The notes below the pieces were generated by a model. It did not search any database. It saw nothing but the letters and a program-made list of their open reading frames with translations, and was not told the origin of the DNA. Shown here piece after piece: positions 1-6,720 of a stretch of 14,827 nucleotides of DNA (position 1 is the stretch's first letter; each line of letters starts with the position of its first letter). The DNA is from Brevundimonas sp. UBA4609 (GTDB lineage: Bacteria; Pseudomonadota; Alphaproteobacteria; Caulobacterales; Caulobacteraceae). Made by a program: the position numbers and the translations under genes. The stretch lies in contig DGIZ01000220.1 in assembly GCA_002386585.1 (NCBI GenBank), positions 1-14,827 of the forward strand. Reading direction: 5' to 3'.

Positions 1-269
1 CCATGCACCCCCGACGCCGCGCTCGCCGCGCCGTCGACGATGCGGTCGATCTCCGCCAGGGTGCGGCCGCTGACGACGGCGACGCGCCCCCCCAGGGCCC
101 TTGTCAATTGCGTGAGGGTGCGGGTGCGACGCGGCTCCGGCCCCACGGCGTCGGGCGTCGGCGCCAGGGGCGCCAGCACCCCGTCCAGATCGAGAAAAAG
201 CGCAGCCTCGGCCAGTCGGGCAGGCGGCGCGGGCAGTCGAGGGCAGGCGAGCCCCTGTGGTGATGACAT
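1..269 (-). CDS. otsB: Trehalose-6-phosphate phosphatase, N-terminal part (runs off window)
   Basis: Partial gene read on the minus strand from ATG at 269-267; it leaves the window at base 1 after about 89 codons. The protein would remove phosphate from trehalose-6-phosphate in the cytoplasm, the second step of OtsA-OtsB trehalose synthesis. The visible part carries the HAD motif I, FLDLDGVLAPL, around residues 25-35 with the likely catalytic aspartates D27 and D29. The OtsB-type stretch RVAVVSGRTLAEID follows at about 62-75, and ASGVHG ends the visible part, as in trehalose phosphatases. The first 20 or so residues are Pro/Ala-rich and probably disordered. A weak GAGA stretch lies just upstream of the ATG. 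The gene is divergent from the polysaccharide operon. The family call is firm; the absence of the C-terminal half means integrity cannot be judged. Confidence 0.85.
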   Translation of the reverse strand, partial: MSSPQGLACPRLPAPPARLAEAALFLDLDGVLAPLAPTPDAVGPEPRRTRTLTQLTRALGGRVAVVSGRTLAEIDRIVDGAASAASGVH

Positions 270-448
270 ACGTCTCAAGATTCTTTTTCTATCCCCAGGA
301 CGTATTGCAACGCATGAGGGTCGCTTTGGTTGTCATTTATTCATCGACCATTCACCCGCGACGGCGCCATTGTATCGAACTCGCGAATAAGGCATTTGCC
401 ACTGCGCCATGAAGAGCCGCCGAAACGGCCCTGGCGTCTGGAGCCGTC
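270..448. other. Divergent intergenic region between otsB and kpsF
   Basis: This 179-base spacer is more A+T-rich than its surroundings, notably about 278-372, and must hold the promoters for both otsB and the polysaccharide operon unless otsB is fed otherwise. I could not pick a convincing -35/-10 pair on either strand. A GATTC (GANTC, CcrM-type) site lies at 279-283, ten bases upstream of the otsB start. A Shine-Dalgarno-like TGGAG at 439-443 precedes the kpsF ATG. Confidence 0.4.
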
Positions 449-1444
449 ATGACTGCTTTTTCCGCCCCTTCCTCTCCGGAACAATTGACCGCCATGTCCG
501 ATCGGGCGCGCGAAGTCGTGCGTCTGAACATAGAGGCGCTGGAGGCGCTGGAGCGTTCACTGGACTCCTCCATCGCGCGCGCCGCCGACGTCATCCTGTC
601 GCGCCCCGGCTATGTCGTGGTGACGGGCATGGGCAAGTCGGGCCATATCGGCGGCAAGATCGCCGCCACCCTGGCCTCCACCGGAACCAATTCCTTCTTC
701 GTTCACCCGGCCGAAATGAGCCATGGCGACCTGGGGATGCTGCGCCCCGACACGACGCTTCTGGCCATCTCCAACTCGGGCGAAAGCCGCGAATTGCGCG
801 ATCCGCTGCTCTTCTGCGCCCGCAACGACATTCCGGTGATCGGCGTCACCCAGAGGCCCCAGAGCTTCCTGGGCCGCCACTCGGACGTTTGCCTGACCAT
901 GCCCAAGGTGGCCGAGGCCTGCCCCAACGGCCTGGCGCCGACGACCTCGACGCTGATGACCCTGGCCATGGGCGACGCCCTGGCCATGGTGCTGATGGAC
1001 CGTCGCGGCTTCACGCGCGAGGATTTCGGCCTGCACCATCCGGGCGGGGCCCTGGGCATGAGCCTGCAGACCGTGCGCGAGTGGATGGGCGACAACGCCG
1101 CCGCCCCGGCCAGCGTGCCGCTGGACGCGGACTTCCGCACCGTGGTGTCGGCGATCACCGAGGGGCGCAAGGGGGCGGTCGCCGTCCTGGGCCCGGACGG
1201 AAGCCTGGCCGGAGTGATCACCGACGGCGACGTTCGCCGAGCCTTCGCCAACGACATCGCCACCCTTCGTGCGACGGACATCATGAGCCGCAGCCCGATC
1301 ACCGTCGAACCCGAAGCCCGGATGAGCGACGTGGTCGATCTGCTGACGGCGAACAAGATCAGCAATCTGTTCGTGATCGACGAGCGCCGCCCCGTCTCCA
1401 TCATCCACATCGCCGAACTCATGCGGGCGGGCTATGTATCCTGA
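449..1444 (+). CDS. kpsF: Arabinose-5-phosphate isomerase, KpsF/GutQ (KdsD) family
   Basis: A 331-residue protein, the usual length for the family. It interconverts ribulose-5-phosphate and arabinose-5-phosphate, the first committed step to Kdo for LPS or capsule. A SIS sugar-isomerase domain spans about residues 40-185 with GMGKSGHIGGK (60-70), HPAEMSHGDLGM (86-97), SNSGES (108-113) and the family signature HHPGG (196-200). Two CBS domains follow from about 205 to the end (TDGDVRRAF and NLFVIDE are the recognisable pieces). Start chosen at 449 because TGGAG ends 5 bases before it; M16 is a weaker alternative. The stop TGA shares its last base with the ATG of the next gene, so translation is probably coupled. 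Being first in a polysaccharide export operon suggests the KpsF (capsule) role, but it could be the only KdsD of the cell. Confidence 0.93.
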   Translation: MTAFSAPSSPEQLTAMSDRAREVVRLNIEALEALERSLDSSIARAADVILSRPGYVVVTGMGKSGHIGGKIAATLASTGTNSFFVHPAEMSHGDLGMLRPDTTLLAISNSGESRELRDPLLFCARNDIPVIGVTQRPQSFLGRHSDVCLTMPKVAEACPNGLAPTTSTLMTLAMGDALAMVLMDRRGFTREDFGLHHPGGALGMSLQTVREWMGDNAAAPASVPLDADFRTVVSAITEGRKGAVAVLGPDGSLAGVITDGDVRRAFANDIATLRATDIMSRSPITVEPEARMSDVVDLLTANKISNLFVIDERRPVSIIHIAELMRAGYVS

Positions 1445-2724
1445 TGCCTGAAGACATTCTGTTCGACGCCAGCCGGCTGCTCAGCCGCACGGAGCGAAGC
1501 GCACCGACTGGTGTGGATCGCGTCTGCCTGGCCTATGCAGAATGGCTGATCGATCATCCCGTCTATCGCATGGTGCCGGTTCGGGCGCGTCATGATCAGT
1601 TGGCGCGCGTCGATGATGAGTGGTTCCGCGACAGGATCGCCGAGCTGCGCACACGCTGGAGCGGTCCCGGCAGGGTCAGCGAGTTGAGCCCCGAAGCTCA
1701 GCGCCTGTTCGCCGCCCTGCGCTCTTCGGACAACGGGGGCTCCATCCTCGGCCGCGTGCCCGACGAGGACGCTCCGCCCAAGCGGATCAAGCGGCGCGCC
1801 TGGAAGACGTATTTCCGTACCCGCAGCGTCAAGGCGCCGCCGGCCGCCCGGGCCTATGTCAATGTCGGCCACACCAGCCTGAACACGCCGGATATCCTGA
1901 CCGCCCTGGACGCTGGAAACATCGAACGGGTCGTCATGGTGCACGACCTGATTCCCATCACCCATCCCGAGTTCTGCCGACCGGGCGACCGGGCCAAGCA
2001 TGAGCGCCGGGTGGTGAATGTTCTGCGCCACGCCTCAAGGATCATCGTCAACTCCCAGCACACGGCCGATGAGCTTCTGGCCTTCGCCGGACGATCCGGC
2101 CTGACGTCGCCGCCGGTCGATGTCGCCCACCTGGGCCTGGAGCGCACCCTGAACGGCAGCGTCGTGGTCGGGGCCGCCCATCCCTATTTCGTCCATGTCG
2201 GCACCATCGAGGCGCGCAAGAATCTCGCCTTCCTGCTGACCGTGTGGCGTCGCCTGCAGGAAAGGATGGGCGCTGAGGCCCCGCGTCTGGTCCTGGTGGG
2301 ACGCTACGGCTGGGAGAATGAAGCGGTGCTCGATCTGCTGCAGCGCTCGCCCAATCTGCAGGGCCTGGTCCATCAGGCCGAGAACCTGCCCGACTGCGCC
2401 CTGTCGGCCCTGATGCGGGGAGCCCGCGCCGTGGTCGCGCCCTCGTCGACCGAAGGCTTCGACCTGCCCGCCGTCGAGGCCAGCGCCATGGGAATTCCCC
2501 TGATCGCCTCGGACATCGCCGCCCACCGCGAACTGGTGCCGCACGCCCGCCTGATCGATCCGCTGGACGGTCTGGGCTGGCTGGCCGCCCTCGAGGAATG
2601 GACGCGCACGCCGCCCGTGGCCCCGTCCTATTCCGCTCCGACGTGGGAGCGGCATTTCGAAGTCGTGGAGCAACAGGTGCTGCCGCCCTCTGGCGGCGCG
2701 GACGCCCTGCGAGTAAGCAACTGA
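1444..2724 (+). CDS. Glycosyltransferase family 4 (GT-B fold)
   Basis: A 426-residue cytoplasmic glycosyltransferase that would add a sugar from a nucleotide-sugar donor to a growing surface polysaccharide. The start at 1444 overlaps the kpsF stop by one base (TGATG). The reading frame is open much further upstream, but that part only shadows kpsF. The N-terminus, with FDASRLL and PTGVDRVCLAYA (about 7-32), matches a subgroup of alphaproteobacterial GT4 enzymes from capsule clusters. VVMVHDLIPITHPE lies at 163-176. The C-terminal Rossmann half has HVGTIEARKN (251-260), VLVGRYGWEN (283-292) and the GT4 EX7E motif with E337 and E345 in STEGFDLPAVEASAMG. No membrane segment is evident. The 21-base gap to the next gene supports one operon. 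Donor, acceptor and linkage cannot be told from sequence. Confidence 0.9.
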   Translation: MPEDILFDASRLLSRTERSAPTGVDRVCLAYAEWLIDHPVYRMVPVRARHDQLARVDDEWFRDRIAELRTRWSGPGRVSELSPEAQRLFAALRSSDNGGSILGRVPDEDAPPKRIKRRAWKTYFRTRSVKAPPAARAYVNVGHTSLNTPDILTALDAGNIERVVMVHDLIPITHPEFCRPGDRAKHERRVVNVLRHASRIIVNSQHTADELLAFAGRSGLTSPPVDVAHLGLERTLNGSVVVGAAHPYFVHVGTIEARKNLAFLLTVWRRLQERMGAEAPRLVLVGRYGWENEAVLDLLQRSPNLQGLVHQAENLPDCALSALMRGARAVVAPSSTEGFDLPAVEASAMGIPLIASDIAAHRELVPHARLIDPLDGLGWLAALEEWTRTPPVAPSYSAPTWERHFEVVEQQVLPPSGGADALRVSN

Positions 2725-2745
2725 TCAAACTGCAATAGGGCCGTC

Positions 2746-3891
2746 ATGACCAGAACCGCCGCCAGCCTGATGATCGTCGCCCTGCTCGCGGGCTGCTCCA
2801 CCCTGCCGCGCGACGGACCGTCGGGCCGCAACGTGGTCGGGAGCGCCGCCTCGCCCGAGCGTGCAGGCGACTACGCCCTGGTCAATCTGGACTTCGAACT
2901 GAGCGAACGTCTGAAGGCCGCGCCGCCCCCCTCGTTCAGCAGTCTGGCCCTGGCCTCCAGCGAGGCCCCCACCGATGTGATCGGCATCGGCGACACCCTG
3001 GCCGTCAGCATCTTCGAGCCCGGCGGCTCCCTGTTCGGCGGCGGCAGCGCCACGGCGCCGGCGGCGTCGGGCAATCAGACCCTTCCGCCCCTGATGGTGA
3101 ATCGCAACGGCGCCGTGCCCGTGCCTTTCGCCGGAGACGTGCGGGTCGAGGGACTGACCCCCGAACAGGCTTCGGCGGCCGTGCGCCGCGCCCTGGTCGG
3201 CAAGGTCGCCAATCCCCAGGTGATCGTCACCGTGGCGGGCAATGCGTCCAACGCCGTGACCGTGCTGGGCGAGGTGCGCAACCCCGGCCGCCAGCCCCTG
3301 TCGGCCAACCATGACCGCATCCTGGACATCATCGCCGCCGCCGGCGGCTCTTCGCGCTCCATCTATGACGTCAATGTCCAGATTCAGCGCCAGGGCCGCA
3401 CCTATACGGCCCCGATGTCGATCGTCACGACCGAGTTCAACGAGAACGTCCGCCTGCAGCGCGGCGATCAGGTGAACCTGGTCTATCAACCGCGCCGGTT
3501 CAGTTCCTTCGGCGCCTTCAACGCCGTGGCGCGCAGCGAACTGCCGCCCGGTCCGCTGACCCTGGCCGAGGCCCTCAGCGGCGTCGGCGGGCTGGACTCC
3601 AACCTGGCCGACGCCAAGTCGGTGCTGGTCTTCCGCTTCGAGCGGCCGGAAGTGGCCCAGGCGCTGGGCATCCAGCAACCCGCCACCTCACGCGGCGTGC
3701 CGGTGGTCTATCGCCTGAACCTGACCGAGGGCGAGGGCTTCTTCATCGCCAGCAACTTCCAGATGCAGCCCGACGACCTGCTCTACACGCCGCGCGCCGG
3801 CGCGGCCGAGATGCGCAAATTCTTCGAGGTGGTCCAGAGCATCACCCGCGTGGTCTACGACGTCTCGGTCACCAGCACGCTGAGCCGCTAA
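2746..3891 (+). CDS. Outer-membrane polysaccharide export lipoprotein, Wza/KpsD type
   Basis: A 381-residue exporter of the Poly_export/SLBB family. Such proteins form the outer-membrane and periplasmic channel through which capsule or exopolysaccharide leaves the cell. The signal peptide ends in the lipobox LLAGC, with C17 as the lipidated residue. The Poly_export domain begins about residue 75 (DVIGIGDTLAVSIFEPGG) and runs to about 165 (NPQVIVTVAGN). SLBB-type segments follow at about 168-245 (VTVLGEVRNPG, ILDIIAAAGGSS, RGDQVNLV) and about 252-348 (LTLAEALSGVGGLD, QPDDLLYTPR). The last 28 residues could form the amphipathic C-terminal helix that inserts in the outer membrane in Wza; that is inference. 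No inner-membrane transporter or co-polymerase gene is in the window, so the dependence (Wzy or ABC) is open. Third gene of the operon. Confidence 0.9.
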   Translation: MTRTAASLMIVALLAGCSTLPRDGPSGRNVVGSAASPERAGDYALVNLDFELSERLKAAPPPSFSSLALASSEAPTDVIGIGDTLAVSIFEPGGSLFGGGSATAPAASGNQTLPPLMVNRNGAVPVPFAGDVRVEGLTPEQASAAVRRALVGKVANPQVIVTVAGNASNAVTVLGEVRNPGRQPLSANHDRILDIIAAAGGSSRSIYDVNVQIQRQGRTYTAPMSIVTTEFNENVRLQRGDQVNLVYQPRRFSSFGAFNAVARSELPPGPLTLAEALSGVGGLDSNLADAKSVLVFRFERPEVAQALGIQQPATSRGVPVVYRLNLTEGEGFFIASNFQMQPDDLLYTPRAGAAEMRKFFEVVQSITRVVYDVSVTSTLSR

Positions 3892-3940
3892 GGCTCATGC
3901 TGGGTCGCTTCGGACGCCGTCGCGACGACCGAAGCGACCC
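3874..3940 (+). repeat. Two adjacent inverted repeats (tandem stem-loops) at the exporter/small-protein junction
   Basis: Hairpin 1: TGAGCC (3881-3886) pairs with GGCTCA (3892-3897) around a 5-base loop that contains the TAA stop of the export gene. An outer AGCA/TGCT extension (3874-3877 with 3898-3901) is possible across a 3-base bulge. Hairpin 2 starts at the next base: GGGTCGCTTCGG (3902-3913) pairs perfectly with CCGAAGCGACCC (3929-3940). Its 15-base loop itself holds the palindrome CGTCGCGACG (3918-3927). No T-tract follows, so this is not a standard intrinsic terminator. It could be an mRNA-stability or attenuation element within the operon, or a protein-binding site. Confidence 0.6.
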
Positions 3941-3968
3941 GCGCGCCGTCGCCCCTCGAGAGGCGCCG

Positions 3969-4403
3969 ATGGACGGCGTGGACAGTCTGCTGGCGGAGGT
4001 CGCCGCCATCGAGGGGGCCGCGTGCGAGGTCTATGGTCGGCACGGCCTGCCCGCCGAGCCGGGCCAGTATCGCCGACGGGGCGACGACGGCGTCTGGGAG
4101 CGATTGTCCGACCGCCTTTCCCCCGCCGAGAAATGGGCGCTCATCCAGGCGGCCCCGCCCGAGGAGGGGTGGCGCTTCGCGTCTCTGGACGGCCTGGGCG
4201 TCCGATCGTCGGTCCCCGAGGTACGGCGCGCCGCCGCCGTGCTGGCGGCCTGCGCCGGGCTGCGCCAGCGTCTGACGGAGGCCGAGCCCATATCCCCGCA
4301 GGATTTGGCCGACGCCATCCGTCTGGGCGCGGCCTGGCGTCATCTGGACGCCGAGAGCGTCGCCTCGCCCCTGCTGTTCCAGGCGCCCGAAAGCGAGCGT
4401 TAG
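3969..4403 (+). CDS. Small protein of unknown function, last gene of polysaccharide operon
   Basis: I do not recognise this family. From the ATG at 3969 it is 144 residues, soluble, without signal peptide or membrane segment, rich in Ala, Arg, Glu and Leu, and mostly helical in appearance. Notable pieces are [21 protein letters not shown] in the middle (written here as 21 residues split by function: a Trp-containing core) and a helical C-terminal half. An in-frame ATG at 3897 would give 168 residues, but that start lies in the stem of hairpin 1. The extra 24 residues are Arg/Asp-rich and are encoded through hairpin 2. GAGAGG ends 5 bases before 3969, a better ribosome site than the TAAGG 3 bases before 3897. 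I therefore prefer 3969, about 60:40. The gene ends tail-to-tail with the flavin monooxygenase, sharing 4 bases. Position suggests, but does not show, a role in polysaccharide production. Confidence 0.65.
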   Translation: MDGVDSLLAEVAAIEGAACEVYGRHGLPAEPGQYRRRGDDGVWERLSDRLSPAEKWALIQAAPPEEGWRFASLDGLGVRSSVPEVRRAAAVLAACAGLRQRLTEAEPISPQDLADAIRLGAAWRHLDAESVASPLLFQAPESER

Positions 4404-5395
4404 ACGGACGCCAGTCCCGTCGCCGCCGCCAGAAGCTCGATCGATCGCACGCGGGCGGCCGGGTCCCAGATCTGGCTGGTGAGCATCAGCTCGTCGGCGT
4501 CGGTCTGGGCGATGAAGGCGTCGAGGGCGGCCTTGGCCGTCGCAGGCGCGCCTACCGCCGAGCAGGCCAGGGCGGCGTCGATCATGCCGCGCGCCGCGCC
4601 GTCCAGCCGCTCGTAATAGCCCTCGACCGGCGGCGGCAGCTTTCCGGGGCGGCCAGTCCTCAGGTTGACGAAGGCCTGCTGGACCGAGGTGAACAGCAGG
4701 CGCGCCGCCTCGTCCGTCTCGGCCACGAAGGCGTTGTAGCCCAGCATGACATAGGGCTTCTCGAGATACGGCGACGGGCGGAAGGTCCGGCGATAGATGT
4801 CGAGGGCCCGCATCATCTCGCCCGGCGCGAAATGGCTGGCGAAGGCGTAGGGCAGGCCCAGATGCGCCGCCAGTTGGGCGCCGTAGGTCGAGGAGCCGAG
4901 AATCCAGATCGGCACGGCTTGGCCCTCGCCCGGATTGGCGATGATGCGCTGATCCGGCGTGGCGGGCGCAAACCACTGCATCAGCTCCATCACGTCCTGC
5001 GGGAAGGCGTCGTGGTCGCCCTGAAGCGTGCGGCGCAAGGCGCGCGCCGTCGCCTGATCCGATCCGGGCGCGCGGCCCAGGCCCAGGTCGATCCGGCCGG
5101 GATGAAGCGCGTTAAGGGTGCCGAACTGTTCGGCGATGACCAGGGGGGCGTGGTTGGGCAGCATGACCCCGCCGGCGCCGACGCGGATAGTCTTCGTCGC
5201 CGCCGCCACCGCGCCGATGACGACGGAGGTCGCGGCGCTGGCGATGCCCGGCATGTTGTGATGCTCGGCCAGCCAGTAGCGGTTGTAGCCCAGCCTCTCG
5301 GCGTGGCGGGCCAGATCGATGGTGTTGGCGAGCGCCTGGCCCACGTCGGAGCCTTCCGGCACGGGGGCGAGGTCGAGAATGGACAGTGGGATCAT
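4400..5395 (-). CDS. LLM-class flavin-dependent oxidoreductase (luciferase-like monooxygenase, YhbW-like)
   Basis: A 331-residue single-domain enzyme of the bacterial luciferase superfamily, predicted to use reduced FMN or F420-like flavin to oxidise an unknown small substrate in the cytoplasm. The TIM-barrel shows the typical order of motifs: a short N-terminal strand ([10 protein letters not shown]), [13 protein letters not shown] (35-47), [17 protein letters not shown] (69-85), [15 protein letters not shown] (97-111) and PIWILGSS in the middle. Full length for the subgroup that includes E. coli YhbW and the MsnO8-type proteins. The ATG at 5395-5393 is the natural start; only a weak GGTCGG precedes it. 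It is convergent with the polysaccharide operon, and its TAA stop overlaps the TAG of that operon. No partner flavin reductase is adjacent, so the substrate is unknown. Confidence 0.9.
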   Translation of the reverse strand: MIPLSILDLAPVPEGSDVGQALANTIDLARHAERLGYNRYWLAEHHNMPGIASAATSVVIGAVAAATKTIRVGAGGVMLPNHAPLVIAEQFGTLNALHPGRIDLGLGRAPGSDQATARALRRTLQGDHDAFPQDVMELMQWFAPATPDQRIIANPGEGQAVPIWILGSSTYGAQLAAHLGLPYAFASHFAPGEMMRALDIYRRTFRPSPYLEKPYVMLGYNAFVAETDEAARLLFTSVQQAFVNLRTGRPGKLPPPVEGYYERLDGAARGMIDAALACSAVGAPATAKAALDAFIAQTDADELMLTSQIWDPAARVRSIELLAAATGLASV

Positions 5396-5470
5396 CCGAC
5401 CGATATGGGGCCGCTTTTCAGCGACGCCATACCGGCCGTGACGATCATGTCGTTATCCTGCAGGCCGCGA

Positions 5471-5974
5471 TCAGGCGGCGGGGCAGTCGCCGATGCGCTC
5501 GGCCGTCATGGTGACCTTGGTCTGGGCCATCTGCGGCGTCGGCGCCGGGTCCATCTTGGTGGTGACCTCGGTGACGTAGCGGCTGTTGAAGTCGCCGGTC
5601 ACGCGGATGGTGGAGTCGGCCTTCATATTGCCCGGCAGGGTGCAGGTCGACGTCGCGACCATGGCGTCGCCCTGACGAGCGAAGGGCTGGGTGGTGCAAT
5701 CGGCGCCCGGCTGCTGGGTGTTGGCCGGAGCCTCCAGCTTGGCTTCCTTGATGCAGACTTCCTGCGGCGCGATGGCTGCGCCGCCCGGCATGCCTTCCAT
5801 GGCGGTGGACACGCGCCACAGGCCCGGCTTGGGCGCGTCGAGCGTCGCCGCGGGAGCCGTCGAGGCGGTCTCGGCCCCGTCGGCGGCCGGGCTTTCGGCC
5901 TTGTTGTTGTTTCCGCAGGCCGACAGACCCAGCAGGCAGGCGACGGCGACGCCGCCGATGATCGCTGAACGCAT
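5471..5974 (-). CDS. DUF3617 family lipoprotein
   Basis: A 167-residue predicted lipoprotein. The signal peptide MRSAIIGGVAVACLLGLSAC carries the lipobox LSAC with C20 as lipid anchor. A short Asn/Ala-rich linker follows, then a DUF3617-type domain from about residue 48: PGLWRVSTAMEGMPG, VCIKEA, a Cys-containing TCTLPG, DFNSRYVTEVTTKM, and a terminal DCPAA. The four cysteines in the mature domain could form disulfides in the periplasm. I chose ATG 5974 because GAGAGGGGAG lies 6 bases upstream of it; a longer in-frame start at 6010 would add 12 charged residues before the signal peptide and has no good ribosome site. The gene follows engB by 73 bases on the same strand. The function of the domain is unknown in general. 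Confidence 0.85.
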   Translation of the reverse strand: MRSAIIGGVAVACLLGLSACGNNNKAESPAADGAETASTAPAATLDAPKPGLWRVSTAMEGMPGGAAIAPQEVCIKEAKLEAPANTQQPGADCTTQPFARQGDAMVATSTCTLPGNMKADSTIRVTGDFNSRYVTEVTTKMDPAPTPQMAQTKVTMTAERIGDCPAA

Positions 5975-6047
5975 GGAGCGCTCCCCTCTCGTTAAGAACC
6001 GAGGGGACAACGCAGGTCTGGCTTAACGGTTCACGCCAACGTGAGAT

Positions 6048-6716
6048 TCAGTCGAGAACGACGCCCGTGGTGCGCATGATCTCCGCGCGCAGTTCGGGCA
6101 GGCCGAAGCCCTTTTCCGAGGAGGTGACGGCGACGTGCGGATAGGCCGCCGGGCGTTTGGAGATGGCTTTCAGCGTCGCCGCCTGGACCTTCTCCGCCTC
6201 GCCCTTCTTCAGCTTGTCGGCCTTGGTCAGGACGATCTGGTAGGAGACGGCCGACAGGTCCAGCGCATCCAGGGCCTCGTCGTCCACCTTCTTCAGGCCG
6301 TGGCGGGCGTCGATCAGCAGATAGACGCGCTTCAGCGTCACCCGGCCGCGCAGATAGTCGCGGCCCAGATCCTGGAACTTCTTGACCGTGGTCTTGGACG
6401 CCTTGGCCCAGCCGTAGCCGGGCAGGTCGACCAGGCGCATCCGGCCGTCCAGGTCGAAGAAGTTCACCTCGCGCGTGCGGCCCGGCTCGTTCGAGGCGCG
6501 CGCCAGCTTGTGCATGCCCACCAGCCCGTTGATCAGGCTGGACTTGCCGACGTTGGAGCGCCCGGCGAAGGCGATCTCGGGCAGGTCCGGCGTCGGCAGC
6601 TGCTCGATCTTGGCGCAGCCCATGATGAAGGTCGCGGGGCGCGCGAACAGGATGCGCGCCGCCTCGACCTCGGCGTCCGAGTATTCTCCGACCTTGGGCT
6701 CGTCCGAAGCGTCCAA
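6048..6716 (-). CDS. engB: Ribosome biogenesis GTP-binding protein EngB (YihA/YsxC)
   Basis: A 222-residue TrmE-Era-EngA-EngB-type GTPase needed for late large-subunit ribosome assembly. The G motifs are complete: G1 GRSNVGKSS at 52-60, G2 threonine T81 in [10 protein letters not shown]3 DLPGYG at 97-102, G4 TKAD at 164-167 and G5 TSSEKG at 198-203. The region [23 protein letters not shown] just before the P-loop is typical of the alphaproteobacterial branch. The start is a TTG at 6716-6714, only 4 bases after the yidC stop. No ATG or GTG exists in frame before M32, which would cut away conserved sequence. AGAAGG lies 9 bases upstream of the TTG, inside the end of yidC. It is the fourth gene of the rpmH-rnpA-yidC-engB block and probably co-transcribed. 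Confidence 0.95.
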   Translation of the reverse strand: MDASDEPKVGEYSDAEVEAARILFARPATFIMGCAKIEQLPTPDLPEIAFAGRSNVGKSSLINGLVGMHKLARASNEPGRTREVNFFDLDGRMRLVDLPGYGWAKASKTTVKKFQDLGRDYLRGRVTLKRVYLLIDARHGLKKVDDEALDALDLSAVSYQIVLTKADKLKKGEAEKVQAATLKAISKRPAAYPHVAVTSSEKGFGLPELRAEIMRTTGVVLD

Positions 6717-6720
6717 CCGA

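Noticed and set aside
409..1443. Upstream extension of the glycosyltransferase frame to 409, giving a 771-residue product
   Set aside because: The extra 345 residues only shadow kpsF in another frame; the glycosyltransferase family starts at the ATG at 1444.
4022..5968. A 648-codon open frame on the plus strand opposite the flavin monooxygenase and DUF3617 genes
   Set aside because: Its composition is Gly/Arg/His-rich with no domain likeness and it lies across two genes with clear families on the other strand; open antisense frames are common at this GC content.
6031..6044. Hairpin TCACG-CCAA-CGTGA just past the engB stop as an intrinsic terminator
   Set aside because: The stem is only 5 bp and no T-tract follows on the minus strand, so I do not call it a terminator.
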